64,000 nucleotides of DNA from Arthrobacter sp. D5-1 (lineage in GTDB: Bacteria > Actinomycetota > Actinomycetes > Actinomycetales > Micrococcaceae): positions 4,216,001-4,280,000 of the forward strand of contig NZ_CP014571.1 in assembly GCF_017357425.1 (NCBI RefSeq). Direction: 5' to 3'. The notes beneath the pieces are model-generated. The model was not told where the DNA came from. It made no database searches and worked only from the letters and a program-made list of their open reading frames with translations. Shown piece after piece: positions 15,748-24,617 of the stretch. The position numbers and the translations under genes were made by a program. Position 1 is the first letter of the stretch. Each line of letters opens with the position of its first letter.

Positions 15748-17357
15748 GCCCCACCCCCTTCCTCAGCCTCCAGTAGAACCTGATCCACGGCGCCGCGCAG
15801 TTCAGTCCGCGCCCGTTCCACAAGATCCGGCGCCGATGGCCTGTCGGCCAGTACATCAGCGAGTCGACCCACGACGACGCCTGTTCCCTTCCCGAGCGGT
15901 TGTGCAGCTCCAGCTTCGAGCAGCAGATAGGACGCCGTCAGGGCCTCGATCGTCAACAGCTTTTCCAGCACCTCCACCGACCTTTCGAGTTGCTGGAGGG
16001 CCAAGGGGGCCAGAGTTGAATGGTCCTCGACGTCGGCGGACAAGGTTGGGGCGCCAAGGGTGGCCGGGGCGGCCAGGAACTTGAGTTCGGCCAACAGCCC
16101 GGCCGCGGAGTACCACAACAGCCCGGGCAGTTCCTCTTGGGCAAGCGCGGAGGCCGGGTTGAATTCCGCTCCGGCCCCGGACTGCTCAGCCGAGGCTTGG
16201 GTCGATGCTGCTTGCAAGTGCTTGGCCCGGATGGCCCGTTGCGGCGGATACAACTTGGCGATGCGCCGCTCACTGGAAATCCCCATGTGCGCCAACGCAA
16301 CCCTCAGACCTTCGAATGCGAGAGCCAGCTGCATCGGCTGGAAGTTCCCGCCGGACAGCATGAGCCCGGATTCGACATCAACCAACGGATTGTCGCCGCG
16401 ACCATTCAGTTCCACCTCCAGCGCAGCACTCAACTGCGCCACCAGGGATCGAAACGCCCCGTGCGTCTGCGGTGCGGCCCGGAAGGACAATGCATCCTGC
16501 ACCGACACCTCGGGCCGCACATCTTCCAACCAGCCACCACTGAGCAGGTGACGCACAGCTGCCGCCGAATCACCCTGGCCGTTTACAGCCTTGGCCGCCT
16601 GGATGGCCGGCGAAAACGGGCTGAGGTTCCCGCCGCCGTCGTACCTTGCGATGGTCTCCAGCGAGAGGGAAAGCGCGACGTCGGCCAGCCGGGCCAGCTG
16701 CTGCAATTGCAGCAACGCCAGGGTCCCGGCGCCGACGGAATACGCGTTGGCGCTCACCAAGGCAAGCGCCTCGCCGGGCGCGAGGACGAGTGGTTGAAGG
16801 CCGGCATCGGCGAGCGCTTTGGCTCCTGGAACCAAGGTGCCGTCGGCGTTGAAGGCTTCGCCCTCACCGATGGCGACGGCGGCGACGGCGGCCAGCTGGG
16901 TGAGGTCCGACGATCCCACCGACCCTTCGCGCGGGATGGCGGGCAGGACGCCGCGGTTGAGGAGTCCTGCGTAGAAGTTTGCTGTTTCGGGCCTCACACC
17001 GGAACCGCCGCGGCTGAAACCGACAAGTCGGGCCAGGATCACTGCGCGGGCAGCGGGACGGTCCAGATACGAGCCCACTCCGCTGTTGTGATACCTGACC
17101 ACCTGGACCTGATAGGCCAGGAGCGACTTCTCTTCCACGGCGGTGTCCCGACCGGACCCGAGCAACGTATTGAGTCCGTAAACCCGCTGCCCGGAAGCGG
17201 CGGTGCGTTCCAGTACGTCGCGGGAGCGACCGATCAAAGACAACGCATCGTGGTTGAGTTCCACGTGAAACGCAGGGTTGGAGGCGGCCAGTGCTACGTC
17301 GGCGGCACGCACCGGAGCCGTTCCAATAACCAAGGTCGGCGGTTCGGAAGACACCAT
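15741..17357 (-). CDS. Aromatic amino-acid lyase (HutH-like) homologue lacking the MIO triad
   Basis: 538-aa protein of the histidine/phenylalanine ammonia-lyase family. It keeps the catalytic-tyrosine region VYGLNTLLGSG, the FSRGGSGVRPE helix, SVQDALSFRAAPQ and SGGNFQPMQLALAFEGLRVA...ERRIAKL. Where the family has GSVGASGDLAPL it has GSVGSSDLTQL (residues 145-155): the Ala-Ser-Gly that cyclises to the MIO cofactor is replaced by Ser149-Ser150 with the glycine lost. It may therefore use another mechanism or be non-catalytic. It starts as TGATG on the monooxygenase stop and overlaps the PLP gene. No hut genes are nearby. Confidence 0.8.
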   Translation of the reverse strand: MVSSEPPTLVIGTAPVRAADVALAASNPAFHVELNHDALSLIGRSRDVLERTAASGQRVYGLNTLLGSGRDTAVEEKSLLAYQVQVVRYHNSGVGSYLDRPAARAVILARLVGFSRGGSGVRPETANFYAGLLNRGVLPAIPREGSVGSSDLTQLAAVAAVAIGEGEAFNADGTLVPGAKALADAGLQPLVLAPGEALALVSANAYSVGAGTLALLQLQQLARLADVALSLSLETIARYDGGGNLSPFSPAIQAAKAVNGQGDSAAAVRHLLSGGWLEDVRPEVSVQDALSFRAAPQTHGAFRSLVAQLSAALEVELNGRGDNPLVDVESGLMLSGGNFQPMQLALAFEGLRVALAHMGISSERRIAKLYPPQRAIRAKHLQAASTQASAEQSGAGAEFNPASALAQEELPGLLWYSAAGLLAELKFLAAPATLGAPTLSADVEDHSTLAPLALQQLERSVEVLEKLLTIEALTASYLLLEAGAAQPLGKGTGVVVGRLADVLADRPSAPDLVERARTELRGAVDQVLLEAEEGGGAW

Positions 17358-18685
17358 CAGAAGTCCAGGAGATTCTGCCGGAACCCGCCGTTGCCGTAAC
17401 TCTTCCTTAGAAGGCCCCGCCGCCGCAGTTCAGGGGTGAGCTTATCCAGGACACCGTGCACTGTCACCGGGTCCACGAAGCCGGAGAAGAGGAACCCGTC
17501 ACCACCCACCTCGGAGCCGGTCGACTCAAGATAGTCGGCAATCTCCCCCACCGTGCCGATGATCGAATCCCCCGCCCCACCGCTCCTGGCCTGCAGGATC
17601 TCGCGCAGCGTGGACCCGGGAGGCGCCGCCTTGGCGAAGTGTTCCAACGTCCCCTGGTTGCTGTTGGTGCTCAGCTCCGGGAGGGGTGCGTCCAGGTCGA
17701 ACTGCTTGAAGTCGATCACCGAGAGGTAGGAGATGGAGTTGAGCTGGCTGTCGATATCGCGCTGGGTGAGCTCACGACGCTGGGCACGCAGCTCCTCGGC
17801 TTCGGCAGCAGAACCAACCACGGTGGGCTTCAGGACAAAAAGCACCTTGACGTCGTCGGGGTTCCTGCCGGCTTTGGCGGCCTCCGCGCGAATCGAGTCA
17901 CGGTAGGACTTCATGCCGTCAACACCACGGGCCAACGCAATGGCCACATCAGCATGACCACCGGCGAACGCCTTGCCCCGGGGAGACGCACCAGCCTGGA
18001 CCAGCACGGGTTCCTCCGGCAACGGCGCCGTGTTCAGTGGACCGCGGACCTTGAAGAAGTCACCCTGGTGATTGATCGGGTGCACCTTGTTGTGGTCGGC
18101 AAACACCCCTGCGGAGACGTCCTCAAGGACCGCGCCCGGTTCCCAGCTCCGCCAGAGCCGCCTGACGACGTCGACGAATTCCTCCGCTTTTTCATACCTA
18201 AGGTCGTGTTCAATCTGTTGGTCCAACCCGTAGTTCTGGGCGGCGAGGTCGCTGCCGGACGTGACGACGTTCCAGCCCAACTGGCCCTCGGAGAAGTGCT
18301 GCAACGTGGCCAAAAGCCGGGCGGCCGTGAAGGGCGGGTAGAACGAGGCGCTGACGGTCGGCACGATTCCCAGGTGCTCGGTGGCGGAGAGCAGGTAAGG
18401 GACCAGCGCCAGCGGATCGTGTTTCGGCGCAAAGGAGGCATGAGCCAGGGACACTTCGGCCGATCCGCCATACGTGTCCGGCACGGTGAGGGAATCCTCG
18501 ATGATGAAGAGGTCCAACCCGGATTGTTCGAACGCCCGGACTGCGTCCTGGTACAGGGCTGGCTTCTTCCAGTCGTAGCCCAGGCCGTAACCGGGCGTCC
18601 CCCACCCCTGGACACCGAATCCATGGCCCACAAACCATCCAAAATGCAGCATGGGCTTGAGTGTAGAACTGCTCTGTCCGTTCAC
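17357..18685 (-). CDS. NtaA/SnaA/DszA-type flavin-dependent monooxygenase
   Basis: 442-aa luciferase-like TIM-barrel monooxygenase of the NtaA/SnaA/DszA group, using FMNH2 and O2 to cleave C-S or C-N bonds or oxidise xenobiotics. Visible family segments are FIIEDSLTVPDTYGG, HDPLALVPYLLSATEHLGIV, GQLGWNVVTS and VLVQAGASPRGKAFA. It is first in an operon with the MIO-less lyase and the PLP enzyme. GTG 18685 has only a weak AGG upstream; ATG 18652 is an alternative. No flavin reductase is encoded here. Context suggests catabolism of an organosulfur or amino-substituted compound, which is inference. Confidence 0.83.
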   Translation of the reverse strand: MNGQSSSTLKPMLHFGWFVGHGFGVQGWGTPGYGLGYDWKKPALYQDAVRAFEQSGLDLFIIEDSLTVPDTYGGSAEVSLAHASFAPKHDPLALVPYLLSATEHLGIVPTVSASFYPPFTAARLLATLQHFSEGQLGWNVVTSGSDLAAQNYGLDQQIEHDLRYEKAEEFVDVVRRLWRSWEPGAVLEDVSAGVFADHNKVHPINHQGDFFKVRGPLNTAPLPEEPVLVQAGASPRGKAFAGGHADVAIALARGVDGMKSYRDSIRAEAAKAGRNPDDVKVLFVLKPTVVGSAAEAEELRAQRRELTQRDIDSQLNSISYLSVIDFKQFDLDAPLPELSTNSNQGTLEHFAKAAPPGSTLREILQARSGGAGDSIIGTVGEIADYLESTGSEVGGDGFLFSGFVDPVTVHGVLDKLTPELRRRGLLRKSYGNGGFRQNLLDF

Positions 18686-18839
18686 CGCGACCTGATTTCA
18701 TGCGAAGTTACAGGAGGACGTACTGGGTCAATTATGCTCCCGGGGCGTCACAATTGAACGCGGCCGGAGACGGTCCGTATTTTCCACATAAGGCGTATGT
18801 CGTGTTCCACAATCAGCAGGGGTCGGGAATGATCGCTGT

Positions 18840-20543
18840 ATGAGTGCAGCAACCTCCCGCCCCTCCGCCAAGGAGCGACTGTCCAGCGCCTGGGCCCTCA
18901 AGGGCTACAAGCGTGAATGGCTGCGGCACGATCTCGTTGCGGGCGCTGCGCTGTTTGCTTTGCTGGTGCCCGCCGGGATGGCCTATGCACAGGCAGCAGG
19001 GCTTCCCCCGGTCACCGGGCTTTACGCAACAGTGGTCCCGCTGCTGGTTTATGCGGTGGTGGGGCCCTCCCGCATTCTGGTCCTGGGACCCGACTCTGCC
19101 CTGGCCCCTATGATCGCCGCGGCCATTGTGCCGCTGGCAGCGGGAAGCAGCGAAAAATCCGTGGCGCTGGCCGGCTTGCTGGCCGTGTTGATCGGGGCGC
19201 TCATGCTTGCGGGCTCGGCACTGAAACTGGGAGCCATCACGGGCCTGCTGTCCAAACCCATCCGGCTCGGGTACCTCAACGGAATCGCACTGTTGGTGGC
19301 CCTTTCGCAACTCCCGGCGTTTCTGGGTATTGAGGCCGACGGCGACGTCTGGCAAAAGCTCGCGAAGGTTACTACCGGGTTACTTGGCGGCGAGGTCAAC
19401 ATCACCGCGCTGTTGTTGGGAGTGGGGTCGCTGGCGCTCATCTGGATCCCCCGGCTCCTGAAATGGAAGGTACCCGGCGTCCTGTTGGCGGTGGTTGGCT
19501 CGTGCGTGGCGACGGCGGTCTTCGGGCTCAACGACGACGTGAAGGTCACCGGGGTCCTGCCGCAGGGCCTGCCCATGCCCGCACTCGGGGGTATTGGCTG
19601 GGCCGACGCTTTGATGCTGCTCCCCGCCGCCGCGGGCATCGCGCTCATGGCTTTCGCTGACACTGGCGTGTTGTCTCAAACATTGGCAGCCAAGGAAGGG
19701 AAGAAGGTCTCCGGAAACAGGGAAATGGCAGCGCTTGGAGCAGCCAATGCCGCTACAGGCCTCCTGGGTGGATTCCCCATTTCAGGCAGTACCTCCAGGA
19801 CACCGGTAGCCGTGGATGCCGGCGCAAAATCCCAGATGACAGGCGTGGTGGGCTCCGTGCTGGTACTGGCCTTCATGCTGCTGGCTCCGGGAGTAACCGA
19901 GTACCTGCCGTCGGCAACCCTGGCCGCCGTCGTCATCGCCGCGGCCATTGCCCTCGCAGATCCTGCCGGCGTCAGGCGGCTCCTGGGGCTGAGCCGCAGC
20001 GAGTCCGTGGTGATGCTGGCTGCGTTCCTGGGAGTGCTGACGGTGGGTGTCCTCCAGGGAATCGTGGTGGCCATCGCCTTGGCACTCCTGGACTTTGTCC
20101 GCAGGGCATGGGATCCGTACAGAACCGAACTCGGCGCAGAGGAAGGCCTTCCCGGGTATCACGACCTTGAACGCCACCCCGATGGCAAGCGCATCCCCGG
20201 GCTCTTGATCCTCCGGTTTGATGCACCCCTGTTCTTCGGCAACGGACAGGTCCTGGCGAGCTTCGTGAGGGAGCAACTCGACGAGGCCCCGGACGAGTCC
20301 GCGGAGCCCGTCACCCACATCATCCTTGCCGCCGAACCGATCACCGGGATCGACACCACAGCCTTGGATGACCTGGTGACCCTGGACGAATGGTTGGCCA
20401 GAAAAGGAGTGGATCTGGTGTTTGCCGAGCTCAAAGGGCCCGTGAAGGACAAGTTGATCCGCCTCGGCACGGCGGCCCGTTTTACGCCGGACCACTTCTA
20501 CCCCACTGTCGGCGCGGCAGTGCGGGAGCTCAAGGACCGATAG
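18840..20543 (+). CDS. SulP-family inorganic anion transporter with STAS domain
   Basis: 567-aa SulP (SLC26-like) permease. The N-terminal membrane domain begins with the family motif DLVAGAALFALLVPAGMAYAQAAGLPPVTGLY, quoted in part here as VPAGMAYAQAAGLPPV, with about 10-12 helices. Residues from about 440 form the cytoplasmic STAS domain (ILRFDAPLFFGNG ... GIDTTALDDLVTLDEWL). Likely substrates are sulfate or bicarbonate. It is divergent from the monooxygenase operon and upstream of the SAM-riboswitch sulfur genes, so sulfate is favoured by context only. Confidence 0.88.
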   Translation: MSAATSRPSAKERLSSAWALKGYKREWLRHDLVAGAALFALLVPAGMAYAQAAGLPPVTGLYATVVPLLVYAVVGPSRILVLGPDSALAPMIAAAIVPLAAGSSEKSVALAGLLAVLIGALMLAGSALKLGAITGLLSKPIRLGYLNGIALLVALSQLPAFLGIEADGDVWQKLAKVTTGLLGGEVNITALLLGVGSLALIWIPRLLKWKVPGVLLAVVGSCVATAVFGLNDDVKVTGVLPQGLPMPALGGIGWADALMLLPAAAGIALMAFADTGVLSQTLAAKEGKKVSGNREMAALGAANAATGLLGGFPISGSTSRTPVAVDAGAKSQMTGVVGSVLVLAFMLLAPGVTEYLPSATLAAVVIAAAIALADPAGVRRLLGLSRSESVVMLAAFLGVLTVGVLQGIVVAIALALLDFVRRAWDPYRTELGAEEGLPGYHDLERHPDGKRIPGLLILRFDAPLFFGNGQVLASFVREQLDEAPDESAEPVTHIILAAEPITGIDTTALDDLVTLDEWLARKGVDLVFAELKGPVKDKLIRLGTAARFTPDHFYPTVGAAVRELKDR

Positions 20544-20629
20544 TGGATCAGCCTCCGATTACGCAACATGACGACGGTGCAGCCGCCCGCAAGTGCAGCC
20601 CGACGCCCGTGGATGTTACGTTTTTCTTG

Positions 20630-20740
20630 AGTAATGAGTACCAGCGCAAAGCCCTGACTTGCTGGTCGGCAACCCTCTCTCCGGCGGGGTGCCTCAGGTG
20701 ACTACTCGGCGTATCGACAACTCGAACTGCAAGCGTGACT
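20630..20740 (+). ncRNA. SAM riboswitch, SAM-IV type
   Basis: The region has the SAM-I/SAM-IV clan architecture. P1 is GAGTA 20636-20640 with TACTC 20703-20707. P2 is CCAGC 20641-20645 with GCTGG 20661-20665. A conserved core follows as TCGGCAACCCTC and GGGGTGCCTCAGGTGA. The core spelling and the downstream helix-forming segment match the actinobacterial SAM-IV class. It sits just before the DUF1737-rhodanese-metZ operon and should switch off methionine synthesis when S-adenosylmethionine is abundant. Exact borders are approximate. Confidence 0.85.
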
Positions 20741-20754
20741 GAGGAGCACCAGCA

Positions 20755-21021
20755 ATGCCTGAACCCACTGAAGAAAAACTCTCCTACCGCCTGATTACAG
20801 GCCCGGATAACCGCGATTTCTGCGAGCGTATCCACAACTCCCTCGCCGAAGGCTATGTGCTCCATGGCAGCCCGGCAGCCACCTTCAACGGCACGGACGT
20901 CATCGTGGCCCAAGCCATTGTGCTGCCTGCGGCGATCGCCAATGCTGATGCCGCCGTCGCCAACGCAGTGGACCAACTTGAGAATTACGACGATGAAGAA
21001 GCGTTTGAGGGCCACGCATGA
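20755..21021 (+). CDS. DUF1737 domain protein
   Basis: 88-aa soluble protein matching the short DUF1737 family, with the typical LSYRLITGPDNRDFCERIHN opening and a central EGYVLHGSPAATFNG. Its molecular role is not established. AGGAG stands 6-10 nt before ATG 20755, directly after the SAM riboswitch, and its stop overlaps the rhodanese start by ATGA. It is thus the first gene of a methionine-responsive operon and may help sulfur transfer to MetZ; that is inference. Confidence 0.8.
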   Translation: MPEPTEEKLSYRLITGPDNRDFCERIHNSLAEGYVLHGSPAATFNGTDVIVAQAIVLPAAIANADAAVANAVDQLENYDDEEAFEGHA

Positions 21022-21428
21022 GCTACGCAGGTGACCTGACCCCACAGGACGCGTGGGCCAAGCTCGAAGAAGGCGCGATCCTGGTGGATGTGCGCACCGA
21101 GGCCGAGTGGGCCCACATCGGCATCCCGGACACCAAAGCCACCGAGAACGATCCTCTGTTCATCCAGTGGAACCTGGCTGGCGGTATCCCGAACTCCCGC
21201 TTTATCGAGGACCTGCAGCAGCAGGCACCCGAGGATGACGCCGTGGAGCTCGTGTTCATCTGCCGTTCCGGCCAGCGCTCCATCTCCGCCGCCATTGCCG
21301 CAACACAGGCCGGCTTCACGGCGTACAACGTCCTTGAGGGCTTCGAAGGCGAACCGGACCGCTACGGTGAGCGCACCGTAAACGGCTGGAAGAACCGTGG
21401 CCTGCCTACGAATCTGGGGACCGAGTAA
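21018..21428 (+). CDS. Rhodanese-like sulfurtransferase
   Basis: 136-aa single-domain rhodanese. The active-site loop is CRSGQRS with catalytic Cys82, and the N-terminal DVRTEAEWAHIGIP segment is typical. It probably carries persulfide sulfur in the cytoplasm. It lies between DUF1737 and MetZ, with MetZ starting directly after its stop, so it likely supplies or handles sulfide for homocysteine formation. Such rhodanese-MetZ pairing is recurrent in proteobacteria and actinobacteria. Confidence 0.9.
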   Translation: MSYAGDLTPQDAWAKLEEGAILVDVRTEAEWAHIGIPDTKATENDPLFIQWNLAGGIPNSRFIEDLQQQAPEDDAVELVFICRSGQRSISAAIAATQAGFTAYNVLEGFEGEPDRYGERTVNGWKNRGLPTNLGTE

Positions 21429-22637
21429 GTGACTTTCAATCCCGACGCCGCCGGCTGGAGCCCTGACACCCAGGCCGTTCGCGGTGGCCTTGACCGCACC
21501 AATTTTCAGGAAACGTCCGAGCCCGTTTTCCTGAACTCCGGCTTTGTCTACGAATCGGCTGCCGCTGCCGAACGTGCCTTTACCGGCGAGGACGAACGCT
21601 TCGTTTACTCCCGCTACGGCAACCCGTCCGTCGCCACGTTCCAGGAGCGGCTGCGGCTGCTCGAAGGAACCGAGGCGTGCTTTGCGACAGCCTCCGGTAT
21701 GTCCGCGGTCTTCACCGCTTTGGGTGCCTTGCTGGCTGCCGGCGACCGCGTGGTGGCCGCGCGCTCGCTGTTCGGCTCCTGCTTCGTGATCCTCAACGAG
21801 ATCCTGCCCCGCTGGGGTGTGGAGACGGTGTTCGTTGACGGCCCGGATCTGGAGCAGTGGCGCGAAGCCCTCTCGGAACCGACCACCGCCGTGTTCTTTG
21901 AGTCGCCCTCCAATCCGATGCAGGAGATCGTGGACATCGCCGCCGTCAGCGAACTGGCGCATGCCGCCGGGGCGACTGTCGTGGTGGACAATGTCTTCGC
22001 CACTCCCCTCCTGCAGCGCTGCGGTGAGCTGGGCGCGGACGTCATCGTGTATTCCGGCACCAAGCACATTGATGGCCAAGGCCGTGTCCTCGGCGGCGCG
22101 ATCCTGGGCACCAAAGAGTTCATCGATGGTCCCGTCAAGCAACTCATGCGCCATACCGGCCCTTCCCTTTCCGCGTTCAACGCCTGGGTGCTGACCAAGG
22201 GTTTGGAGACCATCGGACTGCGGGTGAACCACAGCTCGGCATCCGCTTTGAAGATCGCGGAGTGGCTCGAGCAGCAGCCTGCCATCAGCTGGGTCAAGTA
22301 CCCGCTGCTCACGTCCCACCCGCAGTACGAGCTTGCCGCGAAGCAGATGAAGGCCGGCGGCACTGTGCTGACCTTCGAGCTGTCTCCTTCGGCCGGGCGC
22401 TCAGCCAAAGAGGCCGCCTTCGCCTTGCTCGATGGCCTCCGCGTCATTGACATCTCCAACAACCTGGGCGATTCCAAATCCCTCATCACCCACCCCGCCA
22501 CCACCACCCACCGGGCCATGGGGCCTGAGGGCCGGGCCGCGATCGGACTCACCGACGGTGTGGTCCGCTTGTCGGTAGGACTGGAAGACGTGGACGATCT
22601 CATCCTGGATCTGGAGAAGGCCCTCAAACAGGTCTAA
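21429..22637 (+). CDS. metZ: O-succinylhomoserine sulfhydrylase
   Basis: 402-aa Cys/Met-metabolism PLP enzyme converting O-succinylhomoserine and sulfide to homocysteine. The PLP lysine is Lys212 in YSGTKHIDGQGRVLGGAI; GQGRVLGG is a MetZ hallmark separating it from MetB/MetC. YSRYGNPS and ETASGMSA-like FATASGMSAVF segments are present. GTG 21429 follows immediately on the rhodanese stop. Expression is expected to be controlled by the SAM riboswitch 0.7 kb upstream. Confidence 0.92.
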   Translation: MTFNPDAAGWSPDTQAVRGGLDRTNFQETSEPVFLNSGFVYESAAAAERAFTGEDERFVYSRYGNPSVATFQERLRLLEGTEACFATASGMSAVFTALGALLAAGDRVVAARSLFGSCFVILNEILPRWGVETVFVDGPDLEQWREALSEPTTAVFFESPSNPMQEIVDIAAVSELAHAAGATVVVDNVFATPLLQRCGELGADVIVYSGTKHIDGQGRVLGGAILGTKEFIDGPVKQLMRHTGPSLSAFNAWVLTKGLETIGLRVNHSSASALKIAEWLEQQPAISWVKYPLLTSHPQYELAAKQMKAGGTVLTFELSPSAGRSAKEAAFALLDGLRVIDISNNLGDSKSLITHPATTTHRAMGPEGRAAIGLTDGVVRLSVGLEDVDDLILDLEKALKQV

Positions 22638-22647
22638 CCTTGCTGCC

Positions 22648-23292
22648 ATGAGCGGGAACCATCCCTATCGCCGTGCCGGAGCGGTCATCGTTGCCGGCAC
22701 GGTGGTGTGGTTCGTGGGAATCTCGCCGGTCTCACGCGTCTACATCACACCGGACGATGCCGAACGCCTGCGCATGCTGACCTCCGGACGGCGCGGCTGG
22801 ATCGTGGGCCAGCACCTAACCGCCGTGGGGACCGTCGCCGTGCCGGTTGGATTCGCTGCCTTTGCCCGCGCCGTTCCGGGAAAGGACGCCGTACCGGGTA
22901 CGCACTCCGTCCCGGACACCGGCGCAACGCGTGGGAAAGCGAAGAAGTGGGCTTACGCTGCCGCCGCCGCGTTGCTCGCCGGCGCCCCATTCTTCGTCTC
23001 CAGCCTCGCCCGGCGGGCTTCAGACCTCGAAGGTTTTGCCTATCGCCGGGGATCCAACGCGCCCTTCCTGGCGTATTCCGGGTTGCACGTGGTGGCGTTG
23101 GCCGCCTTGGGTGGGAGTCTTCTTTCCTTACCCACAAAACGCTGGATCGGCGTCACAGCTTCGGTCAGCGCACCTATCTATGGCGCCATTCTGGTAGCCA
23201 AAAAGGACATCCCGCCGTTCTGCTTCTACTTGGTGGAGGGTCTCACGGGCGCCTACTTAATGGCGTGGGAAGAACCGACCGGCCAATCCTAA
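22648..23292 (+). CDS. Conserved membrane protein of unknown function (214 aa)
   Basis: Hydrophobic 214-aa protein with roughly four to six helices, including [19 protein letters not shown], an alanine-rich helix after [19 protein letters not shown], and a C-terminal [15 protein letters not shown] recognise no named family. It starts 10 nt after metZ and may be co-transcribed, although its composition gives no sulfur link. The stop overlaps the convergent ligase gene by 4 nt. Confidence 0.75.
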   Translation: MSGNHPYRRAGAVIVAGTVVWFVGISPVSRVYITPDDAERLRMLTSGRRGWIVGQHLTAVGTVAVPVGFAAFARAVPGKDAVPGTHSVPDTGATRGKAKKWAYAAAAALLAGAPFFVSSLARRASDLEGFAYRRGSNAPFLAYSGLHVVALAALGGSLLSLPTKRWIGVTASVSAPIYGAILVAKKDIPPFCFYLVEGLTGAYLMAWEEPTGQS

Positions 23293-24485
23293 GGCCTCCT
23301 GACCCGGGTCAGCATCGGCGCGGGCTCCTTGTGCGCGTCGGCGGAGGTTCCGCGAACCGTCACCTTCGCTGCATGCCCGACGACGGCGGCCAGGGCTGCG
23401 CTGGTGGGTGGACTGCCCGGCTGGTTCTGGCTGCCGCGCTGCCTGTTGTTGTAACGCACCGCCGCTTCCCGTTGCTCGTCCGCGCCATTCCCCCGCTCCA
23501 ACAGGTCTGAGATCCCCGCTTTGACCAGCTCCAATTCGCCTTGGTCATCCAGCACTGGGCTCACATAATCCACCAGCGCCCAGACGACGTCCGCCGCCGG
23601 CTGGGGCCGGAAATCACCGAAGTCCAGGAGATCTCCACGCAACCCCGCATTGCTGGCCTGCCAACTCGCCATCCGCAGGAGTGCCGTGGGCACCGCGGTG
23701 GGCTCAACGCCGTCGAGCATTTCCAAGGAAGCGGTCTCCACCAAAGCCCGAACCAGTAGCGCAATCAACGCGGCGTCCTCGGCGCGCAGGCAGACGTCGG
23801 CTACGCGGACCTCCACGGTGGGGTGGTTCCGGGAGATGCGGGCGTCGAAGTAAATCATGCCCTCATCCAGGATCACGCCTGTTTCCAACAGCCGCTTCAC
23901 GATGCGTCGGTAGGCAGTGAGTGATCCGAACACGCCGGACGGTCCAGAAGTGGGCCAGCGGTTCCATGCCTGGGTGCGGTAGCTGTCGAACCCGGTGGGA
24001 AGGCCGCGCCAATAGGGTGAGTTGGCGGTGAGGGCGGTGAGCACGGCAAGTTTGTCCCGGATGTGGTCCAGCACCACCACGCCTTCCTCAGGGGATTCGA
24101 CAGAGGTGTGCACGTGGAATCCGCACGTCAATTGTTCCGTGGCGATGATTCCGAAGCGATCCAGCATCGCCGCATAGCGGGGATCCGGGGTGGTGTGGGT
24201 GTTCGAATCCAGCGGAGAGGTAGCAATTGCAGCAACCCGCGCTCCGTGCTGCCGGGCTGCTTCGTTGGCCATAGCCCGGCCGCGGCGGATCTGATGCAGA
24301 AGGTCACCGTAGCTGTGGCAGGGGCGGGTCTGGGTTTCGATCTGCTCCAGCTTGAGTTCGTGGCTGAGGCTCGTTGCGGATGCGGGTTGGTGGCGGCCCG
24401 CAAGCAGCGCATCCGCGAGGGCAAGGGGCTCTCCCGTCACAGGATGGACGATGAGCAGCTCTTCCTCGACCCCGAAAGTCCGCAT
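23289..24485 (-). CDS. GCS2-type carboxylate-amine ligase (YbdK family)
   Basis: 398-aa ATP-dependent carboxylate-amine ligase of the glutamate-cysteine ligase 2 family. Visible motifs are the N-terminal [22 protein letters not shown], the CGFHVHTSV metal/nucleotide site, NSPYWRG and [20 protein letters not shown]. In actinobacteria, members of this family make gamma-glutamyl conjugates, and some function as weak glutamate-cysteine ligases; the substrate here is open. The C-terminus has an extra polar tail. Monocistronic, with the murA terminator upstream. Confidence 0.85.
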   Translation of the reverse strand: MRTFGVEEELLIVHPVTGEPLALADALLAGRHQPASATSLSHELKLEQIETQTRPCHSYGDLLHQIRRGRAMANEAARQHGARVAAIATSPLDSNTHTTPDPRYAAMLDRFGIIATEQLTCGFHVHTSVESPEEGVVVLDHIRDKLAVLTALTANSPYWRGLPTGFDSYRTQAWNRWPTSGPSGVFGSLTAYRRIVKRLLETGVILDEGMIYFDARISRNHPTVEVRVADVCLRAEDAALIALLVRALVETASLEMLDGVEPTAVPTALLRMASWQASNAGLRGDLLDFGDFRPQPAADVVWALVDYVSPVLDDQGELELVKAGISDLLERGNGADEQREAAVRYNNRQRGSQNQPGSPPTSAALAAVVGHAAKVTVRGTSADAHKEPAPMLTRVRRP

Positions 24486-24548
24486 GCTCCATTCTGCGTC
24501 AGGAGGCCGGTGGAGGACAGTGGCTGGAAGGGCAGCGAGGGCCGCACC

Positions 24549-24592
24549 TTCCCGCCATCCGCACCAGAGCGAACTGGGGCGGATGGCGGGAA
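24549..24592. terminator. Hairpin downstream of the murA fusion gene
   Basis: TTCCCGCCATCCGC (24549-24562) pairs perfectly with GCGGATGGCGGGAA (24579-24592); CCAG/CTGG extends the stem inside the loop. It lies 26 nt beyond the leftward murA stop and upstream of the ligase gene, so it should end the murA transcript. No T-run is seen. Confidence 0.7.
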
Positions 24593-24617
24593 CGGGCGCG
24601 CGGGCTAAGCGTGGAGC

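Noticed and set aside
15741..17357. Calling this gene hutH (histidine utilisation)
   Set aside because: No other hut genes nearby and the Ala-Ser-Gly triad needed for the MIO cofactor is missing.
16020..17399. Long (459-codon) rightward open frame
   Set aside because: Fully antisense to the lyase gene; Arg/Gln/Gly-rich with no recognisable domain. It results from high GC at third positions.
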